Positions 33,314 through 42,108 of a stretch of DNA of 64,000 nt are shown piece after piece (position 1 is the stretch's first letter; every line of letters begins with the position of its first letter). Position numbers and translations under genes: made by a program. The stretch is from Trichocoleus sp. FACHB-46 (GTDB lineage: Bacteria; Cyanobacteriota; Cyanobacteriia; FACHB-46): the NCBI RefSeq assembly GCF_014695385.1, contig NZ_JACJOD010000033.1:1-64000 (forward strand). Reading direction: 5' to 3'. The notes below the pieces were generated by a model. That model was not told the origin of the DNA, made no database searches, and saw only the letters and a program-made list of their open reading frames with translations.

Positions 33314-33634
33314 ATGAAACTCCAATACGACGAAATCAACAAAACCATCTGGATGTTTACCACCCCGGAGGAGACAGCAAGACTAGCTGGACATCTACTC
33401 GATCGCCGCACTCAAGTAAAGGTAGGTCAATCTTTAACGGTGTTCAACCAAGGAGTTGAGCGGTCCGAAATGATTTTGAGGATTGTCCTTGACTCTGATC
33501 AGGTATCCATAGAACAACTCGGACTAAAAGTTGACCAGGCTTTTTATGAATTCAATGAGAATCAATCTCCTGAGAATTTAGCGAAATTTCAAGAAGCCTG
33601 GCAGCTCTTTCGTAGAACGTGGGAACAGAGCTAA
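33314..33634 (+). CDS. hypothetical protein
   Basis: A 106-residue soluble protein with an N-terminal beta segment and a helical C-terminal half. A TTG 15 bases earlier is an alternative start. Same strand and spacing pattern as its neighbours, so part of the accessory operon. Not recognised. Confidence 0.5.
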   Translation: MKLQYDEINKTIWMFTTPEETARLAGHLLDRRTQVKVGQSLTVFNQGVERSEMILRIVLDSDQVSIEQLGLKVDQAFYEFNENQSPENLAKFQEAWQLFRRTWEQS

Positions 33635-33655
33635 ACAATCTCAAGTAGTTTCACA

Positions 33656-34069
33656 ATGCCCAAAGGTAATCTTCAGGCAGTGTTGCAAACCCCACTATTG
33701 GTGCAACCTCTTTACTCTAATGGCAAGCCTCATCATGTCACCCTTCAATACAAAGTTGAGCGTAAGGCTTGGAAGCATTTAGAAGGCAGAGAGTTTGAGG
33801 TAGTCACAACTCATCTTTGCTGGAATGACCGCATTGAAGCGATCGCCGTCCAATTGCCAGAATGGGTGCCCTGTTGCAACAAGCATCCACATATCACAGT
33901 TTCTTGGATAGATGGGGCTGCTCCAGTGGAGTCAAACAGAATGTTGGCAGGACAACACAATGCCTTGGAATTCAATACCCGTGTTTCTGTCCGAATTGAA
34001 TTTAAAGAACGACGACCAAAGTGGTGGAGATTTATTTCCTCACTTCTTCAGAAGCTAATCACTGATTGA
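33656..34069 (+). CDS. putative 2H-phosphoesterase-like protein
   Basis: A 137-residue protein with two H-x-T motifs 50 residues apart: 'HVTLQY' (27-32) and 'HITVSW' (79-84), each in a predicted strand. A paired HxT/S arrangement is the catalytic mark of 2H phosphoesterases, which open cyclic 2',3' phosphates or cleave 2'-5' and cyclic oligonucleotide bonds. The second motif continues into 'GAAPVESNRML', like RNA-repair members of the group. Possible roles are RNA end processing or destruction of cyclic nucleotide signals (as phage Acb1 does). Assignment rests on motifs only. Last gene of the plus-strand accessory run. Confidence 0.55.
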   Translation: MPKGNLQAVLQTPLLVQPLYSNGKPHHVTLQYKVERKAWKHLEGREFEVVTTHLCWNDRIEAIAVQLPEWVPCCNKHPHITVSWIDGAAPVESNRMLAGQHNALEFNTRVSVRIEFKERRPKWWRFISSLLQKLITD

Positions 34070-34135
34070 CTCGTCAGAAGTATTAGTGCACGGGAAACAT
34101 AACGCCACAACAATAAATTTGCTCTTGCAGGTTAA

Positions 34136-36778
34136 CTATTTACGTTGATTTGGTCTTCTTTTCATATCACCCTTAGCATCGCTATCAGTAGTGTGAGTAG
34201 TCTCATTAGAGGTTTGAGAGTCGCCATTCGAAACTTCTCCGTCTACAGCGGTCTCATTTACTTGGGTTAACTCAGAAACTTCTTCCAATAAGATATTGCT
34301 ATCTTCTTTCTCCTGACTTGCTAACAGTCCTGCGTACTTTATTCTTTCTAAACCCATTTGAAATCCAATATAATCATCAATAGCCTTATTCATATCAACT
34401 TCAAGTTTGTAGTCACGACGTAAGTTCTGAATTGCATTCTTGGTTGCCTCAATTGCTTTATCTGAATCAATCTCTATATTAGTTTCTAAGATAGCTTCAA
34501 TCTCATCTAACAAAATAACTCCATCCTCACGTCTAGCTGAAATGGGATGGCGTGCATTAAAGCTCTTTTTTAAGCGCTCTATTTTCTGGGATAGTTTTTC
34601 ATCAGTCAACTTTTGTTGAGCACGACGCTGCATTACATTCAACTTTTTGAACAAAACTCTAAAATTTTTCTCAAAAAGTTGAATGGCATCATTCTGTTGA
34701 GGAGGAAGCTCTTGCTTTCGCCCCCACTCATTAACTACTCGAATAACATTACGGGCGAATCCTACTTTATTAATTTCTAAGCTGGCATAAGACTTTTGCA
34801 AACCTGCTTCTAAGGCATCAAGCATAGTTTTATTAGAAATTTCCTCCAAAACAACTTCTTCCGTTAAAAAGGAAATTTCCGTTGCATCTTTTTGTAAAAA
34901 TTCCTGCAAATACAATTTTGTTGCTTGCACACAAATTGGTAATGGAATGATGTCTTCTATTTCAATTTCGTCAATTAAGCTATCTGGTATAAAGCTCAAC
35001 TCTTCTTTAAGATCACCTAATTGAAGTACAAATGCTTCTTTAAGCAGAGGTCTTCTATGCTGTCCTCCTTTACCTAGTAATTGCCTTCTAGCTTCCTTTC
35101 CACTTTTGTCACTATCCAATAAAACAATTACTGCTGGTTGTTCTATATCTCTTCCACGCGCTAAATAAACTAGGTATGGAATATGCGATGCTGACCCTGA
35201 TGGAACGATAGTAATTTTATTCAAATCTAAAGTTTCTAAGTTAGGAATATTTTTTTCTCGTAGGTAGGCTGTAGCCCCTGCAATAATAATTTGATCAGAA
35301 ATACCCTCAACCATTAAATTACAGTTACCAATAAAAGTAGTTTCTCCAACATAAGGACCTACAGAAGATCTTAAAGGTTCATAATGATTTCTTGCTGCGT
35401 CTTTAACGATTCGAGTCCCTTCATCCTCATTTCCTTTCTGTAAAACTCGAATACGTTCAGCATGATTCTTATCAATTAGGAAAGGAGAGTGAGTCACATA
35501 AACTACTTGAATTGGATGCTTTAAGTGGGAACCATATTGAGGTTCTGCAAATAAATCAAATATTTTAAGTAGATCCTGTTGAGCCTGACTAGACAAATAC
35601 GTATCTGGCTCATCCATCAACAGTATTTCAGATTTGCTGAAGTGAGGTTCATGTGATCTGTACTGGATATAATAGCTAAGAAAATACCTTAGCCCTTGGC
35701 TTCGTTCATTGAAAGAGTACTCAGTTCCAGTTCGGTCAGTTATTGTAAAAACTAAATCGTAATCCCTTGCCATTACCTTCAGGCAGAAGTTTCGGTCTTG
35801 AACCCAATAATTTGGAAAGTTTAGATGAATAGCAAGCTGGCGATTTATTTTCTCAACTATTCCATTAGCATATCCTTGTCTATCATCGTTAATTGCTTGA
35901 GCCAAATCAAGTAAGGCATTAGAATCAACCAGAGCAATCTTGCAAATTAACTTATGAGCTAATTGAAATTGTTTTGCTTTGTCTTCATAATAAGAATCAA
36001 ATTTGTCTAAAGCTTTGATGATAGATTTCAATGGTCGGATTGCTTTAGAATCCACTCGTTCTATGTCTTCACCCTGAAAAGAACGAACCCTGGTAACCAA
36101 GTCTAAATCACCACTGAAATCATCAAGTGAATCTACAATTTCATTTCTTTGTGCTCTATCAAGAAGTTCAAACTTTCGATTGTCAAAAACTTTTTCCTGA
36201 TCTATCTCAACTAAAATCTTGATAGGTACACTAGATGGGAGAGCTATTTCAGATTCAATTTTCAGTATTTCAGGAAGTAGGTTTTGCAAATCTTCATGTT
36301 TCTTTCCATTGATTTTATAAAGTCTATAGTCTCCTTTCTCAGGTAGGTAAACTGTTAAGTCACTAATGTTTTGGCGAAACAGAAAAAGACTATCAAAAAT
36401 AACGTTCTCGGGAATATCTAATATCTTCTGTAGATTTAGTTTTTCTAAATCAGAAAAATTAGACCACTCCATACCAAAGTCAGGATATTTCAATTCATTC
36501 TGCTTAACTGTGAAGAAAGGCGAATAACGGCAAAAATCACTTCGCTCGATTCCTTTGCCAGTTATAGCTTTCTCAATAGCGCTCAATAAATGAGATTTAC
36601 CGGATTCGTTAGCGCCAACAACAGTTGTGATCTTGCTTTCAATAGGAATAGTAATGTATGGATAGAAAGCGCCATCTATCATTTCCCAAGGTTTAGGTAA
36701 CACACTACTATCATTTTTCCTTAAGAAGTCATCATTGAAAGACTTGTAGAACCGGACAAAGACTGTTTTAAGATGCAT
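34136..36778 (-). CDS. OLD-family ATPase with TOPRIM nuclease domain
   Basis: An 880-residue protein combining an ABC-type AAA ATPase with a TOPRIM nuclease, the layout of OLD (overcoming lysogenization defect) nucleases. Walker A 'GANESGKS' (55-62), a long helical insert, signature-like 'SQGLRYFLSYY', Walker B 'LLMDEPDTYLS' (Asp389-Glu390), H-loop 'VTHSPFLI', then TOPRIM with Glu491 in 'LMVEGISDQ' and the Asp555-x-Asp557 pair in 'LLDSDKSG'. The C-terminal 300 residues are helical and unknown. No UvrD-like helicase adjoins it, so it is not Gabija; it would be a solo class 1-type OLD. The gene is clearly more AT-rich than its neighbours, suggesting horizontal transfer. A defence role is inferred. 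Confidence 0.88.
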   Translation of the reverse strand: MHLKTVFVRFYKSFNDDFLRKNDSSVLPKPWEMIDGAFYPYITIPIESKITTVVGANESGKSHLLSAIEKAITGKGIERSDFCRYSPFFTVKQNELKYPDFGMEWSNFSDLEKLNLQKILDIPENVIFDSLFLFRQNISDLTVYLPEKGDYRLYKINGKKHEDLQNLLPEILKIESEIALPSSVPIKILVEIDQEKVFDNRKFELLDRAQRNEIVDSLDDFSGDLDLVTRVRSFQGEDIERVDSKAIRPLKSIIKALDKFDSYYEDKAKQFQLAHKLICKIALVDSNALLDLAQAINDDRQGYANGIVEKINRQLAIHLNFPNYWVQDRNFCLKVMARDYDLVFTITDRTGTEYSFNERSQGLRYFLSYYIQYRSHEPHFSKSEILLMDEPDTYLSSQAQQDLLKIFDLFAEPQYGSHLKHPIQVVYVTHSPFLIDKNHAERIRVLQKGNEDEGTRIVKDAARNHYEPLRSSVGPYVGETTFIGNCNLMVEGISDQIIIAGATAYLREKNIPNLETLDLNKITIVPSGSASHIPYLVYLARGRDIEQPAVIVLLDSDKSGKEARRQLLGKGGQHRRPLLKEAFVLQLGDLKEELSFIPDSLIDEIEIEDIIPLPICVQATKLYLQEFLQKDATEISFLTEEVVLEEISNKTMLDALEAGLQKSYASLEINKVGFARNVIRVVNEWGRKQELPPQQNDAIQLFEKNFRVLFKKLNVMQRRAQQKLTDEKLSQKIERLKKSFNARHPISARREDGVILLDEIEAILETNIEIDSDKAIEATKNAIQNLRRDYKLEVDMNKAIDDYIGFQMGLERIKYAGLLASQEKEDSNILLEEVSELTQVNETAVDGEVSNGDSQTSNETTHTTDSDAKGDMKRRPNQRK

Positions 36779-37074
36779 GCGATTGATAGTAGGTGAGGAA
36801 TTGATACATAGCCTTCTAAGTTATATCAGTAGCTTAAGAGACATGCCAAACATTAAGATACTTAAAGCGATTAATTTTTTAGGCATGCTATATCCAACCT
36901 TGCAGGAAGGCAATGCCCCTAATGCAGGCCAGAAAGTGTAGCGCTAAAAATTGTGTGTTGGCGAATAATTCCTACCTTTAGGATTTGTCTTATCTGTGTA
37001 ATCAAAGACAAATAAATAGTAGTCACAGGTCTTTTTAACTACAGATTCTTATGCATTAACTTCTTAGCCTCTTG
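36779..37074. other. AT-rich upstream region of the OLD gene
   Basis: About 300 bases, AT-rich in its first part, with no supported gene. It must contain the OLD gene promoter on the minus strand; no clear operator could be picked out. Confidence 0.4.
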
Positions 37075-37317
37075 CTAAGGAATCGCCTCATAATCACTTA
37101 GGCTTCTAGACGAAATAATTTTTACGACTAATTCATTTCCTACTGTACCTAAATGTCGCTCGGGAATATCGAGACAAAACCTAGCGCGTACGACTTCGAG
37201 ATACCAATTGTCAAACTCGTCCTGCTTTGACAGCTTAGTTTCTTGAGAGACATTCGGCTCGGCTTCATCCCCACTTCCCTGATCCTCCGATCGCGCTGGC
37301 AATGCTAAGATTCGCAC
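37075..37317 (-). CDS. small hypothetical protein
   Basis: An 80-residue acidic protein starting with GTG at 37317. The C-terminal half ('WYLEVVRARFCLDIPE', then 'VVKIISSRSL') looks like a folded alpha/beta unit, the N-terminal half disordered. It is divergent from the tail protein I gene and could share its promoter region. No known family; moderate support only. Confidence 0.4.
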   Translation of the reverse strand: MRILALPARSEDQGSGDEAEPNVSQETKLSKQDEFDNWYLEVVRARFCLDIPERHLGTVGNELVVKIISSRSLSDYEAIP

Positions 37318-37346
37318 AAAGCAATATTGAAGGCCATTCCGAAAGG

Positions 37347-37387
37347 GGAGCCATGTACCGATAAGGTCGTGGCTCCTTTTTAATTTT
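37347..37387 (+). promoter_or_regulatory. leader hairpin with T-tract just before tail protein I
   Basis: Stem GGAGCCA (37347-37353) with TGGCTCC (37370-37376), then TTTTT and a further AATTTTT, ending two bases before the ATG at 37389. No plus-strand gene lies directly upstream (the neighbour is divergent), so the hairpin appears to sit in the leader of the tail gene itself. It has terminator form and may act as an attenuator. Confidence 0.6.
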
Positions 37388-37388
37388 T

Positions 37389-38888
37389 ATGCCCTACAGC
37401 ACCCGAATCTACGACGAACTTCCACTGTATGCCCGTCTTGCCGATGAGCAAGGGGTGCTAGCGCACGTCTGTGAAGCCTATCAACCAGAGCTGGATGCTA
37501 TCCTTTCCCGCTTAGAGCGGCAGGAGTTTTTCTACAATCCAGACCTCACGCCGGAACGCTTTTTAGATTGGTTAGGACAGTTTGTAGGACTAGCTCCCAT
37601 AGGAGAGCACTGGTTGGGATTAGGCCTGAATCCTGACTGGCCTGCTCAACAAAAGCGTACCGTTATCGCGCGAGCTTGGCGCTATTGGCAACTCAAGGGC
37701 ACTGAGTGGGGCGTGCGCGAAGCTTTAGCCCTGTGGTTGCAATGGGAGGAATCTCACAGCCGCGATCGCCTCGCTATCAACTTACCTTTTGGAAAATCAC
37801 CGACTGCTCACCCGCCTAAGTGGTGGGATTACGTTACAACCTATGATGCTTGGCTGACTCAGACTTGGGAAGAGCGGCAGCAGTTTGGCAGCGGTGATTA
37901 TCCTCAAACCTACAAGCCAGATTGGTTCTCTTTAGAAAGTTCAGATTGGTTCTGGGAATATGGCAAGGTATGGACGGATCGAACACTCGATCAGGTTAAT
38001 GCAAACCCCATTGATTCACCAGGCTCAGCTTTAGGTCCAGATCGTCCTTGGATGCACTTGCACCCAGAGGTTCAGGACTGGAACCGCCTATTTCCTGATG
38101 TCCTAGATCTCAATCTTGAAATTTGGAGTGCTCAAACTCAACCCACTACCTTTGGCTGGCTGGACTTTGAGGAAACTTCTCCTGTTCTGTTACAGCGCAA
38201 TGCTAATCTACCGCAGCAACAAACAGTCCGAGAGTTTGAAATTCTTGGGTTTCAATACGATGACCTGCTGCCTTTCTCAGCTTTGGATGTGCAACCAGAG
38301 CCATTCAGTATTGCTGAGGAACAAGTCGAGTTTGGTATCTGGGGAGAGCTTGGCTGGGGAGATACCTATGAAGATGGTTGGTGGTATACAGCGCCGCGAC
38401 TCATCACCATTCAGACGATTACTACGGAATCGCCAACGGCTAATCTCTATGTCCAAGCCTCACCCCTCCAAGGTGCAGCCGAACTTGAGTTAGCTCTGGA
38501 AACAGTTAGCTCGGTGATTGAGGCCCCAGCGATCGGAGGCACTTCTGCAATAGAGCTACAGACAGCAGAGTTAGTAATTGAAGCCTCAGCGATCGGCGGG
38601 CAAGTAGGTGACCTAGAAGAAGAATTACTAACGGCTGACCAACCAGCTGAGGCGCGATCGCTCGGTGGTACTGATAGCCTTGCTCTGTCCACTGCTGACC
38701 AAGCAGCTGAGGCGCGATCGCTCGGTGGTACTGACAGCCTTGCTCTATCCACTGCTGACCAAGCAGCTGAGGCGCGATCGCTCAGTGGTACTGACAGCCT
38801 TGCTCTGTCCACTGCTGACCAAGCGGTGAACACCTCTTCATTCAACGCTCGTATCTATGACTGGTTCTTCTCTACCGCCTGCCTGTAA
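37389..38888 (+). CDS. tail protein I-like (P2 gpI type) with C-terminal repeats
   Basis: A 499-residue baseplate protein. The first 190 residues match the tail protein I pattern: 'YDELPLYARLADEQGVLAHV', then 'PDLTPERFLDWLGQFVGL' and 'RTVIARAWRYWQLKGTEWGVREAL', in which the KGTxxGV block is the hallmark. In P2-like tails this protein bridges baseplate J and the tail fibre. The middle is Trp-rich. Residues about 375-480 consist of 20-residue repeats ('EARSLGGTDSLALSTADQ') matching the 60-bp DNA repeats, possibly a fibre-attachment stalk. First gene of the long plus-strand fibre operon; ATG only four bases after a hairpin and T-tract. Confidence 0.85.
   Translation: MPYSTRIYDELPLYARLADEQGVLAHVCEAYQPELDAILSRLERQEFFYNPDLTPERFLDWLGQFVGLAPIGEHWLGLGLNPDWPAQQKRTVIARAWRYWQLKGTEWGVREALALWLQWEESHSRDRLAINLPFGKSPTAHPPKWWDYVTTYDAWLTQTWEERQQFGSGDYPQTYKPDWFSLESSDWFWEYGKVWTDRTLDQVNANPIDSPGSALGPDRPWMHLHPEVQDWNRLFPDVLDLNLEIWSAQTQPTTFGWLDFEETSPVLLQRNANLPQQQTVREFEILGFQYDDLLPFSALDVQPEPFSIAEEQVEFGIWGELGWGDTYEDGWWYTAPRLITIQTITTESPTANLYVQASPLQGAAELELALETVSSVIEAPAIGGTSAIELQTAELVIEASAIGGQVGDLEEELLTADQPAEARSLGGTDSLALSTADQAAEARSLGGTDSLALSTADQAAEARSLSGTDSLALSTADQAVNTSSFNARIYDWFFSTACL
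38634..38826. repeat. 60-bp tandem repeat, about 3.2 copies, coding
   Basis: Three nearly identical 60-bp units begin at 38641, 38701 and 38761, plus a short partial copy at each edge. They differ at only a few bases. Each contains the HIP1 site GCGATCGC and encodes 20 residues. Two older, degenerate 20-residue units precede them. Recent in-frame expansion and contraction is likely. Confidence 0.9.
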
Positions 38889-38891
38889 CTT

Positions 38892-39755
38892 ATGACCCTG
38901 GTATTCAACCAAACCAAACTCGGTCTCCTTAATCGATCGCTGGACCTAACCAGCGGTACCTTCTACTTGCAGCTAGTTACTGTTGTGCCTACAGACCCTG
39001 CTATCACCAGCGTGGCGCAGCTATTCACAGCAACTGGCGGTAACTATGCCCCTTTTATATTCAATAACCTACCAGTTCTTTCAACTAGCGGTGATGCGGC
39101 GATCGCCTCCTTTGACACAGTCCCTTACTGGCCTCAGTTAGCAACCAATGGCGCTGCCAGTATCAAGGGATCGGTACTCTGCAAGCAGGTTGGTGGAGGC
39201 CCATCTCCTTCTGATCCTATCCTTTGCTACAACGACTTGGCGATTCCCTTCAGTCCGAACGGCACAGCAAACTTCCGTGCCATCCTTGCTAACACAGGTG
39301 TCCTTCGACTTCTATTCTCGGAAGGATTAGTTTTTACTCAAACCTTACTAGGCCTGCTAAACCGAGCCCTGAATTTAACCAGCGGTACCTTCTACGCTCA
39401 TCTAGTTACCACTGCACCCACAGCCCCAGCATTCACTGCTGTATCGCAACTAACACTGGCAACTGGAGGCAATTATGCTCCGGTTCTCCTATCAGGGTTG
39501 GGATTTGGCACTAATGGCAATGCTGCGTTGTGGCAGGCAACCAACCCAACTTGGAGTAACTTAACAACCGATAATGCAGCCACCATTAAAGGCGCAGCGA
39601 TTTGTAGACAGTTAGGAGCTACCCCAGCTCCCACTGACGCACTCATTTGCTACAAGCCCCTTAATTCAACTCAGTTTCCAACTGGTTATGTCACTAACGG
39701 CTCAAACTTCACCGCTGAAATTGGTGCAACAAATGGACTATTGAGGATGCCTTAA
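38892..39755 (+). CDS. tail-module protein with two tandem domains
   Basis: A 287-residue protein made of two copies of a domain of about 140 residues. Both begin with 'LVF.QT.LGLLNR', continue with 'LTSGTFY' and 'ATGGNYAP' and end with an 'L.CY' segment. Beta-rich, no signal peptide, probably a structural or receptor-binding part of the fibre complex. It starts three bases after tail protein I and its last base overlaps the next gene's start. Family unknown to me; role inferred from position. Confidence 0.6.
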   Translation: MTLVFNQTKLGLLNRSLDLTSGTFYLQLVTVVPTDPAITSVAQLFTATGGNYAPFIFNNLPVLSTSGDAAIASFDTVPYWPQLATNGAASIKGSVLCKQVGGGPSPSDPILCYNDLAIPFSPNGTANFRAILANTGVLRLLFSEGLVFTQTLLGLLNRALNLTSGTFYAHLVTTAPTAPAFTAVSQLTLATGGNYAPVLLSGLGFGTNGNAALWQATNPTWSNLTTDNAATIKGAAICRQLGATPAPTDALICYKPLNSTQFPTGYVTNGSNFTAEIGATNGLLRMP

Positions 39756-41026
39756 TGGAACGCTGCAATCCCGGATTTGAGACAGAAGTTGTAGTTGGCA
39801 ATTCTCAACAGGTAATTCCCGACGTACCTGCAATCCCTACCAACCAATTTTTTACGGTTATAGCAGGTGAGTTTCGGCTAGAGGAACCAGTAGCGATCGC
39901 CACTCATTTCAGCAGTTTTGAGCAAGGAGATTGGTTTTATTTTGCAGGTATTCCAGCAGTGCCCGGTGATGTCGTTAATGTGCCTGTGCTTGAACGAGTT
40001 CAACTCTGCAATGTTGTTGATCAATTTAGCCGAAGACAGGCAGAGGGAATTGATTTGCCAACTCCAGTTCCTACGGCTCAATCTCTTTTTGAAATCTATC
40101 CCACCTTAGCTCGAATGAGCACAGGTGAGAATTGGCAACTTCTGCTAGAAACAGATACCGGAGTGACGGTGCTCTCACCGGTGACATTGTTTTGGACAGA
40201 TGAACTAGGGAGACGCTTCACCTCCGTTGACTTGGAGCAGGGGCGCGATCGCCTGTTACTAGAGTTTGTCTTCCAATCCTCACAGCCCACGACTTTGCGC
40301 TCAGCAAACCTGATTTTGAAAGAGGCGCCAGATGAGTCACTAGCGGCCCAATTGAGCGAATCTGCTATTCAAGGCAAACTATTCCAAATCAATCAGTGGT
40401 TGAGTTTTTACAGTCGCACTGAGTTGCCGTTTGTCATTAATGGGCAAGGGATTGCTCAAATTGTGACTGAATCCAATACTTTACCCTCTCAAGTAAGTAC
40501 GAGTTCGGGACAGTTGAGGTTGATACATGCTTGCCTGCAAGCGTACTTGACAACAAACCTGGCTCAATATCGAGAACGGTCGCTGACATTAACAGAGGCG
40601 TTGCTAAATTACTTCTACCCAGAACCAATTCCTATAGATACTCAAACTCTATGGGCACCTCACTGGTTAGTGAACGCTGGTGATTCTTTTGCTGGCCAAG
40701 GACCCGTTGCTCCACAACCAAACAACTATGGAGCTTTTGATGTAGCGATCGAGTTTTTCAATGGAGTCGGCCAACTTCCAGAAAACATAGCTGAAGTTTA
40801 CAAGGTGTATACCGGGGAACTGACTTGGGTAAATGCCTCAGCTGAGTTGGCAGAGGGCAAAAGCTACGCGATCGATTACTGGGTTGATGCGGACAGCCAA
40901 CAACGATTTCCTAACTCACAGGAGGAGGAAGACGTACAGACGGAAGGTTCTATCTTTTATGTCACAAGTCAGGAGACTCAATTCGTCTCCCCAACTTATT
41001 CAGCATTTATTTTGGGGGTTTATTGA
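39755..41026 (+). CDS. tail-module protein, unknown
   Basis: A 423-residue protein, beta-rich in the first 190 residues, then a helical stretch ('RLIHACLQAYL...LTEALLNYFY') and a beta-rich C-terminus. It is start-stop coupled on both sides (one-base overlaps), so it is translated with the fibre genes. No catalytic motif is identifiable. Likely a structural component or adaptor of the tail fibre network. Confidence 0.55.
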   Translation: MERCNPGFETEVVVGNSQQVIPDVPAIPTNQFFTVIAGEFRLEEPVAIATHFSSFEQGDWFYFAGIPAVPGDVVNVPVLERVQLCNVVDQFSRRQAEGIDLPTPVPTAQSLFEIYPTLARMSTGENWQLLLETDTGVTVLSPVTLFWTDELGRRFTSVDLEQGRDRLLLEFVFQSSQPTTLRSANLILKEAPDESLAAQLSESAIQGKLFQINQWLSFYSRTELPFVINGQGIAQIVTESNTLPSQVSTSSGQLRLIHACLQAYLTTNLAQYRERSLTLTEALLNYFYPEPIPIDTQTLWAPHWLVNAGDSFAGQGPVAPQPNNYGAFDVAIEFFNGVGQLPENIAEVYKVYTGELTWVNASAELAEGKSYAIDYWVDADSQQRFPNSQEEEDVQTEGSIFYVTSQETQFVSPTYSAFILGVY

Positions 41027-41484
41027 TGCCAATTCGAGGATTAGATGCAGTCTCAGGAGAACCGATTTTTCTTGAAACTTTTCAAGGGGATGGGACAGAG
41101 CAAGCTCCTTACCGGCTAGCCCGCGCAGATAAGATTGCTCATGACAGATTAAATGATGTCAAAACAGAAATTGGCAAACTTGTCACCATCCTCTCTCGCA
41201 CTACAACTCCCACGCCAATTAGCATTAGTGGTGCTGGCGATTCTCCGATCGTTAGCCCTACCACAGGAAAGGCTCTTCGCATCTGTGCCATTAGTTTTAC
41301 AGCCGCAAGCCTTGTCACTGTCACTTTTAAGGGTGGAACCACAGCAATTTCCGGCGCAATGCAGCTGACAGATTATTCAGAAGCATTCAATCCACCTCTT
41401 GGGCTAGCAATTGATCAACCTTTCAGGCTAAGTCTAGGCTCAGCTGTTGCAGTCAACGGATTTGTTACCTGGTATGAGGTGTAA
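41026..41484 (+). CDS. small beta-rich tail-module protein
   Basis: A 152-residue protein. The first 50 residues are polar and helical, the rest is Thr/Ser/Ala-rich beta structure resembling a small fibre-tip or adaptor domain. The ATG at 41026 overlaps the upstream stop by one base (TGATG). Three bases separate its stop from the collar-domain gene. Not recognised beyond context. Confidence 0.5.
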   Translation: MPIRGLDAVSGEPIFLETFQGDGTEQAPYRLARADKIAHDRLNDVKTEIGKLVTILSRTTTPTPISISGAGDSPIVSPTTGKALRICAISFTAASLVTVTFKGGTTAISGAMQLTDYSEAFNPPLGLAIDQPFRLSLGSAVAVNGFVTWYEV

Positions 41485-41487
41485 AAG

Positions 41488-42108
41488 ATGGGGACCATTC
41501 GTGGAGCTGCCAGTGTTCTAGTTGTGCCGATTGGCTCAATGCAAGACTATGAGGGAGATATTCCGGGAAACGGCATTATTCAAGAGAGTGGATTAACTTG
41601 GCTCCTACTTGATGGAGCAACAATTGGTAGCGCGAGTAGTGGTGCTGCCCGATATGCCACGGACAAAGCGCGCGAGCTGTTCAAAAAGTTGTGGAACAAC
41701 GTAAATCTAGTGATTTTCACAAACACTGGTGTCCCCAGCACTAGAGGGGCAACGGCAGACGCTGATTTTGATGCTGGCAAACGGCTATCTCTTCCCGATC
41801 CGCGTGGGCGAGCTGTGATTTCTGCTGGTCAAGGATCTGGACTGACTAACCGCGCTAGAGGCCAAACCGGAGGGGCGGAAACCCATACAATGAGCACCGG
41901 TGAGATGCCCACTCACGGGCACGGGGCGTACCACAACAATGAGGTCTACAAGCTTGGGGCTGGTGGAGCGGGAGAGAACGTTTCGCTCAACCCCACGTAC
42001 TACGGGTTTAACGCGGGAACCGATTTGCAAGGTTCTGGGAATGCCCACAACATCATGCAACCGTATTACGTCACGGGCGGAAAATTAATTTTGGCAGGAA
42101 GAGTATGA
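41488..42108 (+). CDS. phage tail collar-type fibre protein
   Basis: A 206-residue protein with the features of tail-collar fibre domains: N-terminal 'VPIGSMQDYEGDIPGNG', a middle 'LPDPRGRAVISAGQG' (collar domains typically read 'LPDLRGRF..G.G'), 'MPTHGH' and a C-terminal 'NIMQPYYV'. The His in THGH and the Tyr-rich end are typical of short trimeric tail fibres that bind the receptor. It overlaps the DUF4376-type gene by four bases, as fibre and chaperone genes commonly do. Confidence 0.8.
   Translation: MGTIRGAASVLVVPIGSMQDYEGDIPGNGIIQESGLTWLLLDGATIGSASSGAARYATDKARELFKKLWNNVNLVIFTNTGVPSTRGATADADFDAGKRLSLPDPRGRAVISAGQGSGLTNRARGQTGGAETHTMSTGEMPTHGHGAYHNNEVYKLGAGGAGENVSLNPTYYGFNAGTDLQGSGNAHNIMQPYYVTGGKLILAGRV

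Noticed and set aside
34136-37317. Gabija system
   Set aside because: The OLD nuclease has no UvrD-like GajB helicase beside it on either side.
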